From DASUTW01 sp035513995 (GTDB lineage Bacteria > Actinomycetota > UBA4738 > CALAEC01), in contig DATKBL010000129.1 of assembly GCA_035513995.1 (NCBI GenBank), positions 1 through 17,327 on the forward strand: a DNA stretch of 17,327 nucleotides, written 5' to 3'. The stretch's first letter is position 1. Each line of letters starts with the position of its first letter. Under the pieces are notes generated by a model. It did not search any database and was not told the DNA's origin. It saw only the letters and a program-made list of their open reading frames with translations. Shown in pieces: positions 7,061 through 15,248 of the stretch. The position numbers were made by a program, and so were the translations under genes.

Positions 7061-8402
7061 CGGAACCTACTGGAACCGCGAGATCGAGACGATGCCCTGG
7101 GCCGAGGCCGAGGCGATGCAGGACGAGCAGCTGCAGAAGCAGCTCGCCTACGTGGCCGAGCGGTCGCCCTTCTACGCGGCGAAGTGGAAGGAGGCCGGCT
7201 TCGACCCGAGCAAGGTGAGGTCGCTCGCCGATCTCGCGGAGGCCCCCTTCACCACGAAGCAGGAGCTGCGCGACAGCCAGATCGCCACGCCCCCTCTCGG
7301 GGACCATGCCGCGGCCGACCTGGTGGACGTGATCCGCGTCCACTCCTCGAGCGGCACGACCGGGCGGCCCAGCTACGTCGGGGTGACCCGCAGCGACCAC
7401 GAGGTCTGGACCGAGACGATCAGCCGCGTGTACTACTGCGAGGGGGTCCGCCCCGAGGACGTGCTGATCCACGGCTTCGGCCTCGGGTTCTTCGTTGGGG
7501 GGCTGCCCCTGGCCCACGCGGTGGAGAACATCGGCGCCACCTTCGTGCCGATCGGGACCGGCGCCTCCGACCGCCTGGTGACCAGCATCCAGAACCTGGG
7601 CGGGACGATCCTCACGTGCACGCCGTCCTACGCCAACTACCTCGCCGAGCACCTCCGCGAGAAGTTCGAGATGGAGCCGGCCGAGCTGGGCCTGAAGCGG
7701 ATCCTCCTGGGGGCCGAGCCCGGCGGAGGGATCCCGGCCGTTCGCCAGCGGCTGGCCGACGACTACGGCGCCTGGGTCACCGAGGGACTCGGGAACGCCG
7801 ACCTGATCCCCGTGTACGGGGCCAACTGCGACGAGCTCGACGGCAACCATTTCCTCGGGCCCGACTTCATGGTCCTCGAGGTCGTCGACCCCGAGACGGG
7901 GGAGTCTCTGGGCCTCGAGGACGGGGTCGAGGGCGAGCTGGTCGCCACCCACCTGAAGCGCGAGTGCGTACCGCTCGTGCGCTTCCGGGTGGGCGACCGG
8001 GTGGTCGTGAAGTCCTCCCCGTGTGCCTGCGGGAGGACCGCTCCCCGGATGACCTGCATCGGTCGGGTCGACGACATGCTGATCGTCGCGGGGGTCAACG
8101 TGTGGCCGTCCGCGGTGAAGGACGTCATCACCGACCTCTATCCGCGGACCACGGGGGCGATGGAGATCTTGCTCGCGTCGGAGCCCCCCAGCGTCGAGCC
8201 GCCGCTGCGGATCCAGGCCGAGTACGGGCCGGAGGCCACCGACCTCGACGCGCTGAAGAAGGAGATCGAGGCGATCCTCCGGGAGAAGCTGATCGTCAAG
8301 TCCGACGTCGAGCTGGTCCCGCCGGAGACGCTTCCCCGCTTCGAGATGAAGGCCAAGCTCATCCGGAAGCTCTACGAGGAAGGAGAGGTGACGCGAGCAT
8401 GA
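7053..8402 (+). CDS. PaaK-like adenylate-forming CoA ligase
   Basis: 449 aa, the size of phenylacetate-CoA ligases. The N-terminus has the PaaK-type YWNREIETM and RSPFYAAKWKEAGF segments. The ATP P-loop is SSSGTTGRPSY at 98-108. Later come an EGLGNADLIPVYGANCDELD acyl/adenine region, RFRVGDRV, a CACGRTAPR Cys pair and the GRVDDMLIVAGVNVWPS hinge motif, so the enzyme looks complete. Reaction: carboxylate + ATP + CoA to acyl-CoA + AMP + PPi, in the cytoplasm; the acid is unknown. It starts with GTG 5 nt after AGGAGGG inside the regulator's 3' end. Its stop overlaps the hyuA start (ATGA), so ligase and HyuA are made in tandem, which hints at a shared pathway. A non-phenylacetate substrate is likely. 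Confidence 0.9.
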   Translation: MPDGTYWNREIETMPWAEAEAMQDEQLQKQLAYVAERSPFYAAKWKEAGFDPSKVRSLADLAEAPFTTKQELRDSQIATPPLGDHAAADLVDVIRVHSSSGTTGRPSYVGVTRSDHEVWTETISRVYYCEGVRPEDVLIHGFGLGFFVGGLPLAHAVENIGATFVPIGTGASDRLVTSIQNLGGTILTCTPSYANYLAEHLREKFEMEPAELGLKRILLGAEPGGGIPAVRQRLADDYGAWVTEGLGNADLIPVYGANCDELDGNHFLGPDFMVLEVVDPETGESLGLEDGVEGELVATHLKRECVPLVRFRVGDRVVVKSSPCACGRTAPRMTCIGRVDDMLIVAGVNVWPSAVKDVITDLYPRTTGAMEILLASEPPSVEPPLRIQAEYGPEATDLDALKKEIEAILREKLIVKSDVELVPPETLPRFEMKAKLIRKLYEEGEVTRA

Positions 8403-10465
8403 GCAGGTACATCGTCGCGGTCGATATCGGAGGGACGTTCTCCGATCTCGTCTCCCTCGACCGCGACACCGGGGAGATCAGGCACGCGAAGGTCCCCTCG
8501 ACCCCGCCCACCTTCATCGACGGCGTGATCAACGCCCTCGAAAAGGTGGGCATCCCGGCCGCCGACATGGCGGTCTTCAAGCACGGGTCCACGATCGCGA
8601 CCAACGCCATCATCGAGCGGAAGGGCGCCCGGACCGCGCTCGTCACCACCGAGGGCTTCCGCGACGTGCTCGGCGCCGCGCGTGCCGACCGGACCGATCA
8701 CTTCGACCTCTCGGCGATCGAGCGGCCGCCCCTCGTCCCGCGGCGCGACGTCCTCGGTGTGCGCGAGCGCGTGGACTACGAGGGGACGCCCGTCGTGGGT
8801 CTCGACGAGGAGAGCCTCGACCGTGCCGTCGAGCTGATCGGGAAGCGCGACATCGAGGCCGTCGCCGTCGTCTTCCTCAACTCGTTCATGAACCCCGAGC
8901 ACGAGTACCGGACCGTCCAGGCGATCCAGGAGGCGCTGCCGGACGTGTACGTGTGCTGCTCCTACGACATCCTCCCGGAGCTGAAGGAGTTCGAGCGGAC
9001 TTCCACCACCACGGTGAACGCTTACATCGGGCCGATCGTCGATCGGTATCTCTCGAACCTCACGAAGCGCCTGGCGGACTGGGGGTTCAAGAACGACACG
9101 TTCATCATCCACTCGGGCGGCGGCGTGATGAGCCTCGACGCCGCCCGTCGACTGCCCTCACGGACGTGCATGTCGGGGCCGGCGGGCGGCGTGGTCGGGG
9201 CCGCGTACATCGGGAGCCTCGCGGGGTTCCCGGGCGTGCTCAGCTTCGACATGGGTGGGACCTCCTGCGACGTGGGTCTGATCAGTGAGGGGAGGCCGGG
9301 CCACGCGGCTGGGTGGAAGATCGAGCACAAGGTCCCCGTGCAGTTCCCGGCCGTGGACGTCTCGACGATCGGCGCCGGCGGGGGAACGATCGCCTGGATC
9401 GACCGAGCGGGCAGCCTCCGCTCGGGTCCCCAGAGCGCGGGGGCGAACCCCGGACCCGCCGCGTACGACACGGGGGGCACCGAGCCCACCAACACCGATG
9501 CCAACCTCGTGCTGGGCCGCCTCAACCCCGGGACCTTCCTTGGCGGCGACCTGCCGCTCAAGCCCGAGCTGGCCGAGGAGGCGATCCGGACGAAGATCGC
9601 CGAGCCGCTGGGGCTCTCCCTCGAGGAGGCGGCCGAGGGGATCCTGCGGCTGTCCAACACGAACATGGTCAACGCCGCGCGGCTCGTCACCGTCGAGCGG
9701 GGGCACGACCCGAGGGACTATGCGCTGATGGCCTTCGGGGGCGCCGGGCCGCTGCACGCCGCCTACTGCGCGAGCGAGCTCTCCATCCCCAGCGTGCTGG
9801 TCCCGCTCAGCCCGGGCATCGCCAGCGCGTTCGGACAGCTCCGGGTGGAGATCCGGGACGATTACCAGCGCCCGCTCCTGAAGAAGCACGGCGACGTGAC
9901 GCCCACGCTCCTGGAGAAGGTCTTCGGCGAGATGGAGGAGCAGGCGCGCGAGAGCCTCACGAGGGAGGGGATCACGGCCCAGGAGATGCAGCTCGAGCGG
10001 ACCGTGGACCTCAAATACTACCCGCAGACCACCTACCTCAACTTCCCCGTCCCCGAGGGGCCGATCGACGAGGGGACGGTCGACACGCTCGTCGATCGGT
10101 TCCTCGAGCGACACGAGCGCGAGTTCGGCTACTCGGTGCCGCTCGACTTCACGAGCGTCGAGTTTGTCAACGCGCGGCTGACCGCGCTGGGGCCGGCGCC
10201 GATCGGCGAGCTGGCCAGGACGAGCGAGACGGGGGTGGCCGAGGACGCCGTCTCCGACACGCGACAGGTCCACTTCTCCGAGGCGGGGGGTTGGGTCGAG
10301 ACGCGGATCTACGACCGCAGCCGCCTCCGAGGGGGAGCGGCCTTCGACGGTCCCGCGATCGTCGAGGAGGCCGACTCGACGACGGTGATCCCTCCGGGGG
10401 CGAAGGTCGAGGTGGACGAGTACCTGAACATGATCGTGGACGTGCGCGGGATGCCGCGCACGTGA
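8399..10465 (+). CDS. hyuA: Hydantoinase/oxoprolinase-family subunit A
   Basis: 688 aa, the usual length of HyuA-type subunits. ASKHA ATPase motifs are clear: phosphate-1 DIGGTFSD (9-16), HGSTIATNAIIERKGA, TTEGFRDVLGAAR, and phosphate-2 DMGGTSCD (284-291). GAGGGTIAWID, SAGANPGPAAYDTGGTEPT and TDANLVLGRLNPGTFLGG are further family signatures. The family uses ATP to activate a carbonyl or carboxylate: N-methylhydantoinase, 5-oxoprolinase, acetone and acetophenone carboxylases. Sequence alone does not separate ring-opening from carboxylation. The ATG at 8399 is confirmed by the conserved start YIVAVDIGGTFSD; the frame is open far upstream but lies in the ligase gene. It overlaps the ligase by 4 bp and is followed by hyuB after 16 bp. 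Confidence 0.93.
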   Translation: MSRYIVAVDIGGTFSDLVSLDRDTGEIRHAKVPSTPPTFIDGVINALEKVGIPAADMAVFKHGSTIATNAIIERKGARTALVTTEGFRDVLGAARADRTDHFDLSAIERPPLVPRRDVLGVRERVDYEGTPVVGLDEESLDRAVELIGKRDIEAVAVVFLNSFMNPEHEYRTVQAIQEALPDVYVCCSYDILPELKEFERTSTTTVNAYIGPIVDRYLSNLTKRLADWGFKNDTFIIHSGGGVMSLDAARRLPSRTCMSGPAGGVVGAAYIGSLAGFPGVLSFDMGGTSCDVGLISEGRPGHAAGWKIEHKVPVQFPAVDVSTIGAGGGTIAWIDRAGSLRSGPQSAGANPGPAAYDTGGTEPTNTDANLVLGRLNPGTFLGGDLPLKPELAEEAIRTKIAEPLGLSLEEAAEGILRLSNTNMVNAARLVTVERGHDPRDYALMAFGGAGPLHAAYCASELSIPSVLVPLSPGIASAFGQLRVEIRDDYQRPLLKKHGDVTPTLLEKVFGEMEEQARESLTREGITAQEMQLERTVDLKYYPQTTYLNFPVPEGPIDEGTVDTLVDRFLERHEREFGYSVPLDFTSVEFVNARLTALGPAPIGELARTSETGVAEDAVSDTRQVHFSEAGGWVETRIYDRSRLRGGAAFDGPAIVEEADSTTVIPPGAKVEVDEYLNMIVDVRGMPRT

Positions 10466-10481
10466 CGGGGAAGGGAGACCG

Positions 10482-12344
10482 ATGACGTCGGCGATCGACA
10501 CGATGGATCCGATCACCTTCACGGTGCTGCGGAACGGCTTCCGGTCGATGTGCTCCCAGGGATCGGCCCTGGTCGAGCGCGTGGCGTGGGGCCCGGTGAT
10601 CACCCAGGGCCGCGACTACTCGGTCGGCATCCTCACCGCGGACGGCCGGCTGGTGGCCCACGGGACCGTCGACATCACCCCGCACATGGGGACCTTCGAG
10701 TTCTCGGTGCGGGCCGTCATGGAGGACTTCGGCGACGACCTCGGGCCGGGTGATGTCTTCATCGTGAACGACCCCTACCGCGCCGGCACCCACAACCAGG
10801 ACGTGCGGCTCGTTCGCCCTGTGTACGTGGACGACGAGCTCTTCGCGTTCGCTGTGGCCTGCGGGCACTGGTCCGATATGGGCGGGCCGATCCCCGGCAC
10901 CTTCAACCCCGCGGCCGTCGAGGCCTGGGCCGAGGGGATCGTGATCCCTCCGACGCGCCTCTATCACCGCGGGGAGCCGGTCAAGTCGACCTTCGAGATG
11001 ATCAAGATGAACGTTCGCGTGCCGCACGAGCGGATGGGCGACGCCGCCGCCCAGCACCAGGCCACGAAGCTGATCGAGCGCCGCCTGGGCGAGTACGTCG
11101 AGCGGTACGGGAAGGAGACCGTCTCGCAGGGCTTCGAGGCGGTGATGGACTACGCCGAGCGCCTCTTCCGGGCCGAGGTGGCGGACCTCCCCGACGGCAC
11201 CTACACGTTCAGCGACGCCGCCGATCACGACATCGGGACGCCCGGGCATCCTCGGGTCACGTTCCGGTGCAAGCTGGTGATCGAGGGCGACCGCGTCACC
11301 GTCGACTGGACCGAGTCCGACGACGCGCCGAAGGGCCCGACCGGCCTGACGCTCCCGGCGCTCTCGAGCGCCACCTACGACGGCACCCTGCACTGCTTCC
11401 CGCACCTGGTGCCGCTGAACCACGGGATCATCCGGGCGCTCGACATCAGGACCCGGCCGGGCTCGGCCGCGCACGTCCTGCACCCGACGCCGGTGGCCGG
11501 CTACTGCTCCTCGGGGTACGAGAAGACCGACCACGCGATGATGGGCGCCTGGGGCCAGGCCATGGCGGCGGCGGGACGCCCCGAGATGATCTTCGCCGGC
11601 ACGGTGAACCTCCAGAACTGCGTGATCGGCGGGATCCACCCCAAGTCCGACCAGCGCTACGTCTCCTACACGTGGTCGGAGGGCGGCCAGGGCGCGCGGA
11701 GCTACGCCGACGGCCCCAGCTTCGCGATGTTCCTCTACGGAGCGGGGGCGCAGAACCAGCCGATCGAGGTCCACGAGCGCTGGTACCCGTTCCTCTACGA
11801 GAAGTTCGAGGTCGCCGTGGACTCCTGCGGCGACGGACGCTATCGAGGCGGGTACGGCTCGCATCGTCGGTGGCGGATGATCGGCGACGCCGTCAACTCG
11901 ATCCACGGCGACCGCGCCGAGGTGACCCCCCCGGGGATCGCCGGGGGCACGAACGGAGGGCCCAACCTGCTGATCCAGAACCTGGGGACGCCCGAGGAGA
12001 ACGACCTCGGGATGTTCGCCACGAACGTCCCCCTACCCAAGGACAGCACGATCGACTTCATCTCCAACGGCGGCGGCGGGTTCGGGAACCCGCTCGACCG
12101 GGAGCCCGAGGTCATCCTCGAGGAGGTGATCGACGGCTTCCTCTCGATCGAGAAGGCCAAGGAGGTCTACGGGGTGGTGGTCGAGTCCGTCGACCCCGAC
12201 GTGCACGACTTCCGCATCGACGAGCAGGCGACCGAGGATCTCCGCGGGTCGTTGCGCGACCGGACACTCCCCGTCGGGACGGGGCCGGGCGAGACGCACC
12301 CGGACGGCCTTCGCACCGGGGAGCTCCTGGCGAAGGGCGCATAG
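10482..12344 (+). CDS. hyuB: Hydantoinase/oxoprolinase-family subunit B
   Basis: 620-aa partner of HyuA. The HyuB family signatures are present in order: DPITFTVLRNGF near the start, NDPYRAGTHNQD at 96-107 and GHWSDMGGPIPGT at 128-140. Then come EGIVIPPTRLYHRGEPV, PGIAGGTNGGP, NGGGGFGNP from 529, and a C-terminal DGFLSIEKAKEVYGVV. It should form the heteromeric ATP-dependent enzyme with HyuA, where HyuB holds the catalytic metal-site half. Ribosome site AAGGGAGA lies just before the ATG, 16 bp after hyuA. No separate small gamma subunit, as in acetone carboxylase, follows it. That leans toward a two-subunit hydantoinase-type enzyme or a carboxylase lacking that part. Last gene of the regulator-led operon. 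Confidence 0.93.
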   Translation: MTSAIDTMDPITFTVLRNGFRSMCSQGSALVERVAWGPVITQGRDYSVGILTADGRLVAHGTVDITPHMGTFEFSVRAVMEDFGDDLGPGDVFIVNDPYRAGTHNQDVRLVRPVYVDDELFAFAVACGHWSDMGGPIPGTFNPAAVEAWAEGIVIPPTRLYHRGEPVKSTFEMIKMNVRVPHERMGDAAAQHQATKLIERRLGEYVERYGKETVSQGFEAVMDYAERLFRAEVADLPDGTYTFSDAADHDIGTPGHPRVTFRCKLVIEGDRVTVDWTESDDAPKGPTGLTLPALSSATYDGTLHCFPHLVPLNHGIIRALDIRTRPGSAAHVLHPTPVAGYCSSGYEKTDHAMMGAWGQAMAAAGRPEMIFAGTVNLQNCVIGGIHPKSDQRYVSYTWSEGGQGARSYADGPSFAMFLYGAGAQNQPIEVHERWYPFLYEKFEVAVDSCGDGRYRGGYGSHRRWRMIGDAVNSIHGDRAEVTPPGIAGGTNGGPNLLIQNLGTPEENDLGMFATNVPLPKDSTIDFISNGGGGFGNPLDREPEVILEEVIDGFLSIEKAKEVYGVVVESVDPDVHDFRIDEQATEDLRGSLRDRTLPVGTGPGETHPDGLRTGELLAKGA

Positions 12345-12616
12345 CCAAGATCAAAGGAGGGCCACTGACGGGAACGGTACGATCGGACCTTGGTGAATCC
12401 CGGTGGATGGGCCGTCGTCCCACTCCCCGGACGGCCTCAAGCGGGGGCGGGATTGGCGCCGTGCGCCGCGAGCGTCGGTTCTCCCCCGATCTGTCGGCCG
12501 CCGGCGACGTCGCCGTCACCTGTCCGACGGCACACCGTATCGGCCGCCCCGGCATCGGTGACCTCGCGGGCTCCCAGAGACGACGAGCCGAATGCTGCGA
12601 GCAAGGGAGGAAGAAG
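12345..12616. other. Intergenic gap, possible terminator
   Basis: 272 bp without a convincing gene. Open frames here lack motifs and look like GC-driven chance frames. GGCCGTC (12410-12416) and GACGGCC (12430-12436) can form a 7-bp stem with a 13-nt loop, a candidate terminator for the upstream operon. A perfect palindrome GGCGACGTCGCC lies at 12503-12514. No operator copy and no strong promoter are visible, although the change in codon style downstream suggests a new transcription unit begins. Confidence 0.35.
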
Positions 12617-13654
12617 ATGAGCAGAGAGCAGCTGCAGCGGTTCCCGGGGTATCTGCCTGGGTCTGTGCCTCAGTACGCGGATTACCACGCCGAGGTTGAC
12701 TTCCTCGACGAGATCGAGGCGATTTGGGGTAGGCGTTGGGGGGCTCAAGGGATCGGCCGCCTCCGAGAGGTCGCGATGAGTCCGCCCACGGAGGTCGAGA
12801 CGCTCCCCCTCTACGATGAGGATCCCGCGTTCTTCGTGTACGGAGGGCGACTCCCGGAGCTGGGCAAGATGCGGGAAGAGCACGCGGCCCTCAGGGAGAG
12901 ATACGAGGAGCTCGGGATCCAGGTGCACACCTTCCAATATCCGGAGGAGCCGCGCTCCGCCTACGGGGTCATGAAGCGAGCCGTTTCAGCAGCGGCGGGA
13001 TTCGTGATCGACGGCGGGGCGATCATCCCCCGGGAGGCGGCCCCCTACTGGCGAGGCAGATCGAGATACGTCGCGCAGTTCCTGGCGTCTTTGGGGTGCC
13101 CGATCCTCTACACAGTACACGGGAAAGGTGTCTGCGAGGTCGGGGCGTTCACCCGAATGGCGGACGACTTCATCATCGCCATGCTATCGACCGACTGCAA
13201 TCAGGAGGGGCTGTTGCAGGTCCAGCCGATTCTGGAACGGGCCGGCTACCGCGTGTGGACCGCGAGGAGTCCCGGCCCCCTGTACGAGTACCATCCCGAG
13301 GTCATCGGGTGGATGCACGCGGACATGTGGGTCGCTCCCCTCGACGTCGGCTTGGCTTTGATCTACCCGCCCTGGTGCGATTTCGAGACGGTTCGCTATC
13401 TGCGCTCGATTGGATACCGGCTCATCGAGGCCCCGCGGGACGAGCAGGAGAAAGTCGCCCCGGCGAACCTGCTCACGATCGAGCCACGCAAGGTGGTCAT
13501 GACCACCGGCGCGCCGAAGACGAAGAAGCTGCTCGAGGAGGAGGGCGTGGAGGCGATCGAGGTGGAGTACGAGGAGGTCATCCGGTACGGAGGCGGGATC
13601 CGGTGCACCACGATGCAGCTGGTTCGCGACTCGGGCCCCAAGGTGTTCGAGTAG
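12617..13654 (+). CDS. Guanidino-modifying enzyme, arginine deiminase/amidinotransferase-like
   Basis: 345 aa, within the size range of this pentein-fold superfamily (arginine deiminase, DDAH, amidinotransferases). Visible elements: a family-like GFVIDGGAIIPREAAPYWRG, Glu174 in CEVGAF (usually EGGDF), TDCNQEGLLQV, the catalytic His234-Ala-Asp236, and near the end GGGIRCTT with nucleophile Cys330. The Cys-His-Asp/Glu set is therefore kept. The usual Arg-Asp pair of the substrate site appears as Arg121-Ala122, so the substrate may not be a standard guanidine. Start ATG 6 nt after GGGAGG. It stands alone on the plus strand after a 272-bp gap and 96 bp before the thiolase leader. It should attack a C=N carbon through a covalent Cys intermediate. 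Substrate unknown. Confidence 0.82.
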   Translation: MSREQLQRFPGYLPGSVPQYADYHAEVDFLDEIEAIWGRRWGAQGIGRLREVAMSPPTEVETLPLYDEDPAFFVYGGRLPELGKMREEHAALRERYEELGIQVHTFQYPEEPRSAYGVMKRAVSAAAGFVIDGGAIIPREAAPYWRGRSRYVAQFLASLGCPILYTVHGKGVCEVGAFTRMADDFIIAMLSTDCNQEGLLQVQPILERAGYRVWTARSPGPLYEYHPEVIGWMHADMWVAPLDVGLALIYPPWCDFETVRYLRSIGYRLIEAPRDEQEKVAPANLLTIEPRKVVMTTGAPKTKKLLEEEGVEAIEVEYEEVIRYGGGIRCTTMQLVRDSGPKVFE

Positions 13655-13735
13655 GGGAATGCCGGTGCACAGGGATCGCTCCCTCCCGTTTCTCGGTGGA
13701 TCCGGAGCCGGGAGCCCTGAGGGCGCGTTCAGTTT

Positions 13736-13743
13736 GGAGGTGA
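13736..13743 (+). promoter_or_regulatory. Extended Shine-Dalgarno site
   Basis: GGAGGTGA is fully complementary to the 16S anti-SD tail over 8 bases and lies 7 nt before GTG 13751. It marks that GTG, not the thiolase GTG at 13876, as the ribosome entry point of this unit. Confidence 0.6.
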
Positions 13744-13750
13744 CGCAAGA

Positions 13751-13879
13751 GTGAGCACGATAAGCGAGCGTTGCGCGGGGCCTCGTGTGATCATCCGAGA
13801 TCGGCGGAGTTCCCTAGCAGGACGCCTTACGGAGGAGGCTCCGGCGCTGTTCTCCGGACGAGCTGTGGGCGCATCGTGA
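13751..13879 (+). CDS. 42-codon leader ORF coupled to thiolase
   Basis: A GTG-started ORF of 42 aa (begins MSTISERCAGPRVI) lies behind the strongest ribosome site in the window. Its stop TGA overlaps the proposed thiolase GTG by 4 bp (GTGA), the same coupling seen elsewhere here, and the thiolase start has no ribosome site of its own. I recognise no domain. It may be a leader that only brings ribosomes to the thiolase, or a small protein. A frameshift that once fused it to the thiolase is a third option, but the thiolase already begins at a family-typical place. Confidence 0.4.
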   Translation: MSTISERCAGPRVIIRDRRSSLAGRLTEEAPALFSGRAVGAS

Positions 13880-15069
13880 GATACGAGCGAGCGTACGTCC
13901 CCTCGCACGGTGCCTGGTCGTCGCCGTTTGTCCGCTGGCAGGGTCCCCTGGCGGAAGTCTCGAGCCTGGATCTTGTCGTTTACGTTACGAGGCGCGCCTT
14001 GCAAGACCGCGGCGTCCCCCCTCATGAGATCAGTCAGCTCGTCCTGGGCTGGACGGTGCCGCAGCAGGGCTCCTTCTACGGGGCTCCGACAGTGGCGGGG
14101 AGGATCGGCGCTCCGGGGGTGACCGGGCCGATGGTGTCTCAGGCCTGCGCGACATCGATAGCGGCAGTGAGCATTGCGGCCAGCGCGCTTGAGTCCGGCG
14201 ACGACGGGCTGCATCTGGCATTGCTCACGGACCGGACGAGCAACGGCCCACACATCGTGTACCCTTCGCCTTCGAACCGGGGAGGGACGGTCCGTTCCGA
14301 GGACTGGGTAATGGACAATTTTGCCTGCGATCCATGGGCGGGGGAGGCCATGGTCCGCACCGCCGAGAACGTGGCCGCGGAGACAGGGATCACGCGGGAC
14401 GAGATGGACCAGGTGACCCTGCTCCGGTACGAGCAGTATCAGCGCGCCCTCGAGGACGATCGCGCGTTCCAGCGAGGGTACATGGTCCCCGTGGAGATTC
14501 CGCAGACGAAGGGAGATCCCCTCGTGATCGCCGAGGACGTAGGCATCTATCCCACGACGAGGGAAAGCCTTGCCAACCTCCGCCCGGTGGAACCGGGTGG
14601 CCTCGTGACCTTCGGCAGCCAGACCCATCCCGCTGACGGCACCGCTGGCATCCTCGTATGCGGGGAGGGAAGGGCGCGCGCCCTCTCTCAGGGAGAGGGG
14701 ATCGTTCGCATCCTCGCCTCGGCGTTCGCTCGCGTCGAGAAGGCTCGGATGCCGAAGGCCGCCGTGCCCGCCGCTCGAAGGGCGCTGTCGGATGCGGGCC
14801 TGAGGTTCGCGGATCTCGACGCCATCACTACGCACAATCCGTTCGCCGTCAACGACATCTACTTCTCCCAAGAGACGAGCATCCCCTTAGAGGACGTGAA
14901 CCTGTGGGGTTGCAGCCTGGTCTACGGGCACCCGCAGGGCCCTACGGGTGCTCGTGCCATCGCCGAGCTGATCGAAACCCTCCGTTTCCGAGGCGGCGGG
15001 ACTGGGCTCTTCACAGGGTGTGCGGCCGGGGATACGGGGGCTGCCATGATCGTTCGGGTTGAGGACTGA
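13876..15069 (+). CDS. Thiolase-family acyltransferase
   Basis: 397 aa, the length of a complete thiolase. Nucleophile Cys91 is in SQACATS, the Asn-x-Phe motif is HNPFAVND (Asn321), His352 is in YGHPQGPTGAR, and the second catalytic Cys382 is in FTGCAAGD where classical thiolases have CxGGG. All catalytic residues are present, so activity is expected: thiolysis of 3-ketoacyl-CoA, or Claisen condensation. Segments WSSPFVRWQG, TVPQQGSFYGAP and SNGPHIVYPSP place it in a divergent branch, away from FadA or AtoB. No OB-fold/DUF35 partner gene, common beside such thiolases, is seen. The GTG at 13876 is chosen from the coupling with the leader ORF and from the N-terminal fold. Codons are less GC-biased than in 7053-12344. 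Confidence 0.88.
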   Translation: MRYERAYVPSHGAWSSPFVRWQGPLAEVSSLDLVVYVTRRALQDRGVPPHEISQLVLGWTVPQQGSFYGAPTVAGRIGAPGVTGPMVSQACATSIAAVSIAASALESGDDGLHLALLTDRTSNGPHIVYPSPSNRGGTVRSEDWVMDNFACDPWAGEAMVRTAENVAAETGITRDEMDQVTLLRYEQYQRALEDDRAFQRGYMVPVEIPQTKGDPLVIAEDVGIYPTTRESLANLRPVEPGGLVTFGSQTHPADGTAGILVCGEGRARALSQGEGIVRILASAFARVEKARMPKAAVPAARRALSDAGLRFADLDAITTHNPFAVNDIYFSQETSIPLEDVNLWGCSLVYGHPQGPTGARAIAELIETLRFRGGGTGLFTGCAAGDTGAAMIVRVED

Positions 15070-15106
15070 GTCTGAGCGTGGTGGGGATAGACAGGGAGGG
15101 CCGGCC

Positions 15107-15136
15107 TTGCTCGCCCCGTCGGGGCCAACATATATT
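15107..15136 (+). promoter_or_regulatory. Possible promoter for small protein and amidohydrolase
   Basis: TTGCTC (15107-15112) and TATATT (15131-15136, 5/6 match) are spaced 18 bp, about 112 bp before the 64-aa ORF. CATATATT is one of the few AT-rich spots in the window. A small GCCCC-GTC-GGGGC hairpin lies in the spacer and might belong to the thiolase transcript end. No operator copy is nearby. Confidence 0.35.
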
Positions 15137-15248
15137 GCTGGTCGTCAGCCCTTCATGGAAGCGCCACTCCCTTATGGCGGCGACCACATGCTGTAGGCGG
15201 AGTACTCATCGCGCAGGCATCATCGTCCTCACGGCAGAGAGGAGGGAC

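Noticed and set aside
8298..8309. AAGTCCGACGTC, resembling the operator
   Set aside because: Inside the ligase gene, explained by the codons Lys-Ser-Asp-Val. A similar hit at 11643 lies in hyuB, also from codons.
7184..8398. Apparent N-terminal extension of HyuA by about 400 residues
   Set aside because: The extension is the ligase gene read out of frame. The family start YIVAVDIGGT follows directly after the ATG at 8399.
9158..11906. Two long minus-strand open frames opposite hyuA and hyuB
   Set aside because: Both are shadows of high-GC coding sequence and show no motifs; hyuA and hyuB are unmistakable on the plus strand.
12503..12514. 12-bp palindrome GGCGACGTCGCC in the intergenic gap
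   Set aside because: No second copy, no promoter beside it, and GC-only palindromes of this size arise easily at this composition.
12390..12620. 76-codon open frame in the gap before the guanidino-modifying enzyme
   Set aside because: Pro/Ala/Ser-rich with no ribosome site or domain, and it overlaps the next gene's start out of frame.
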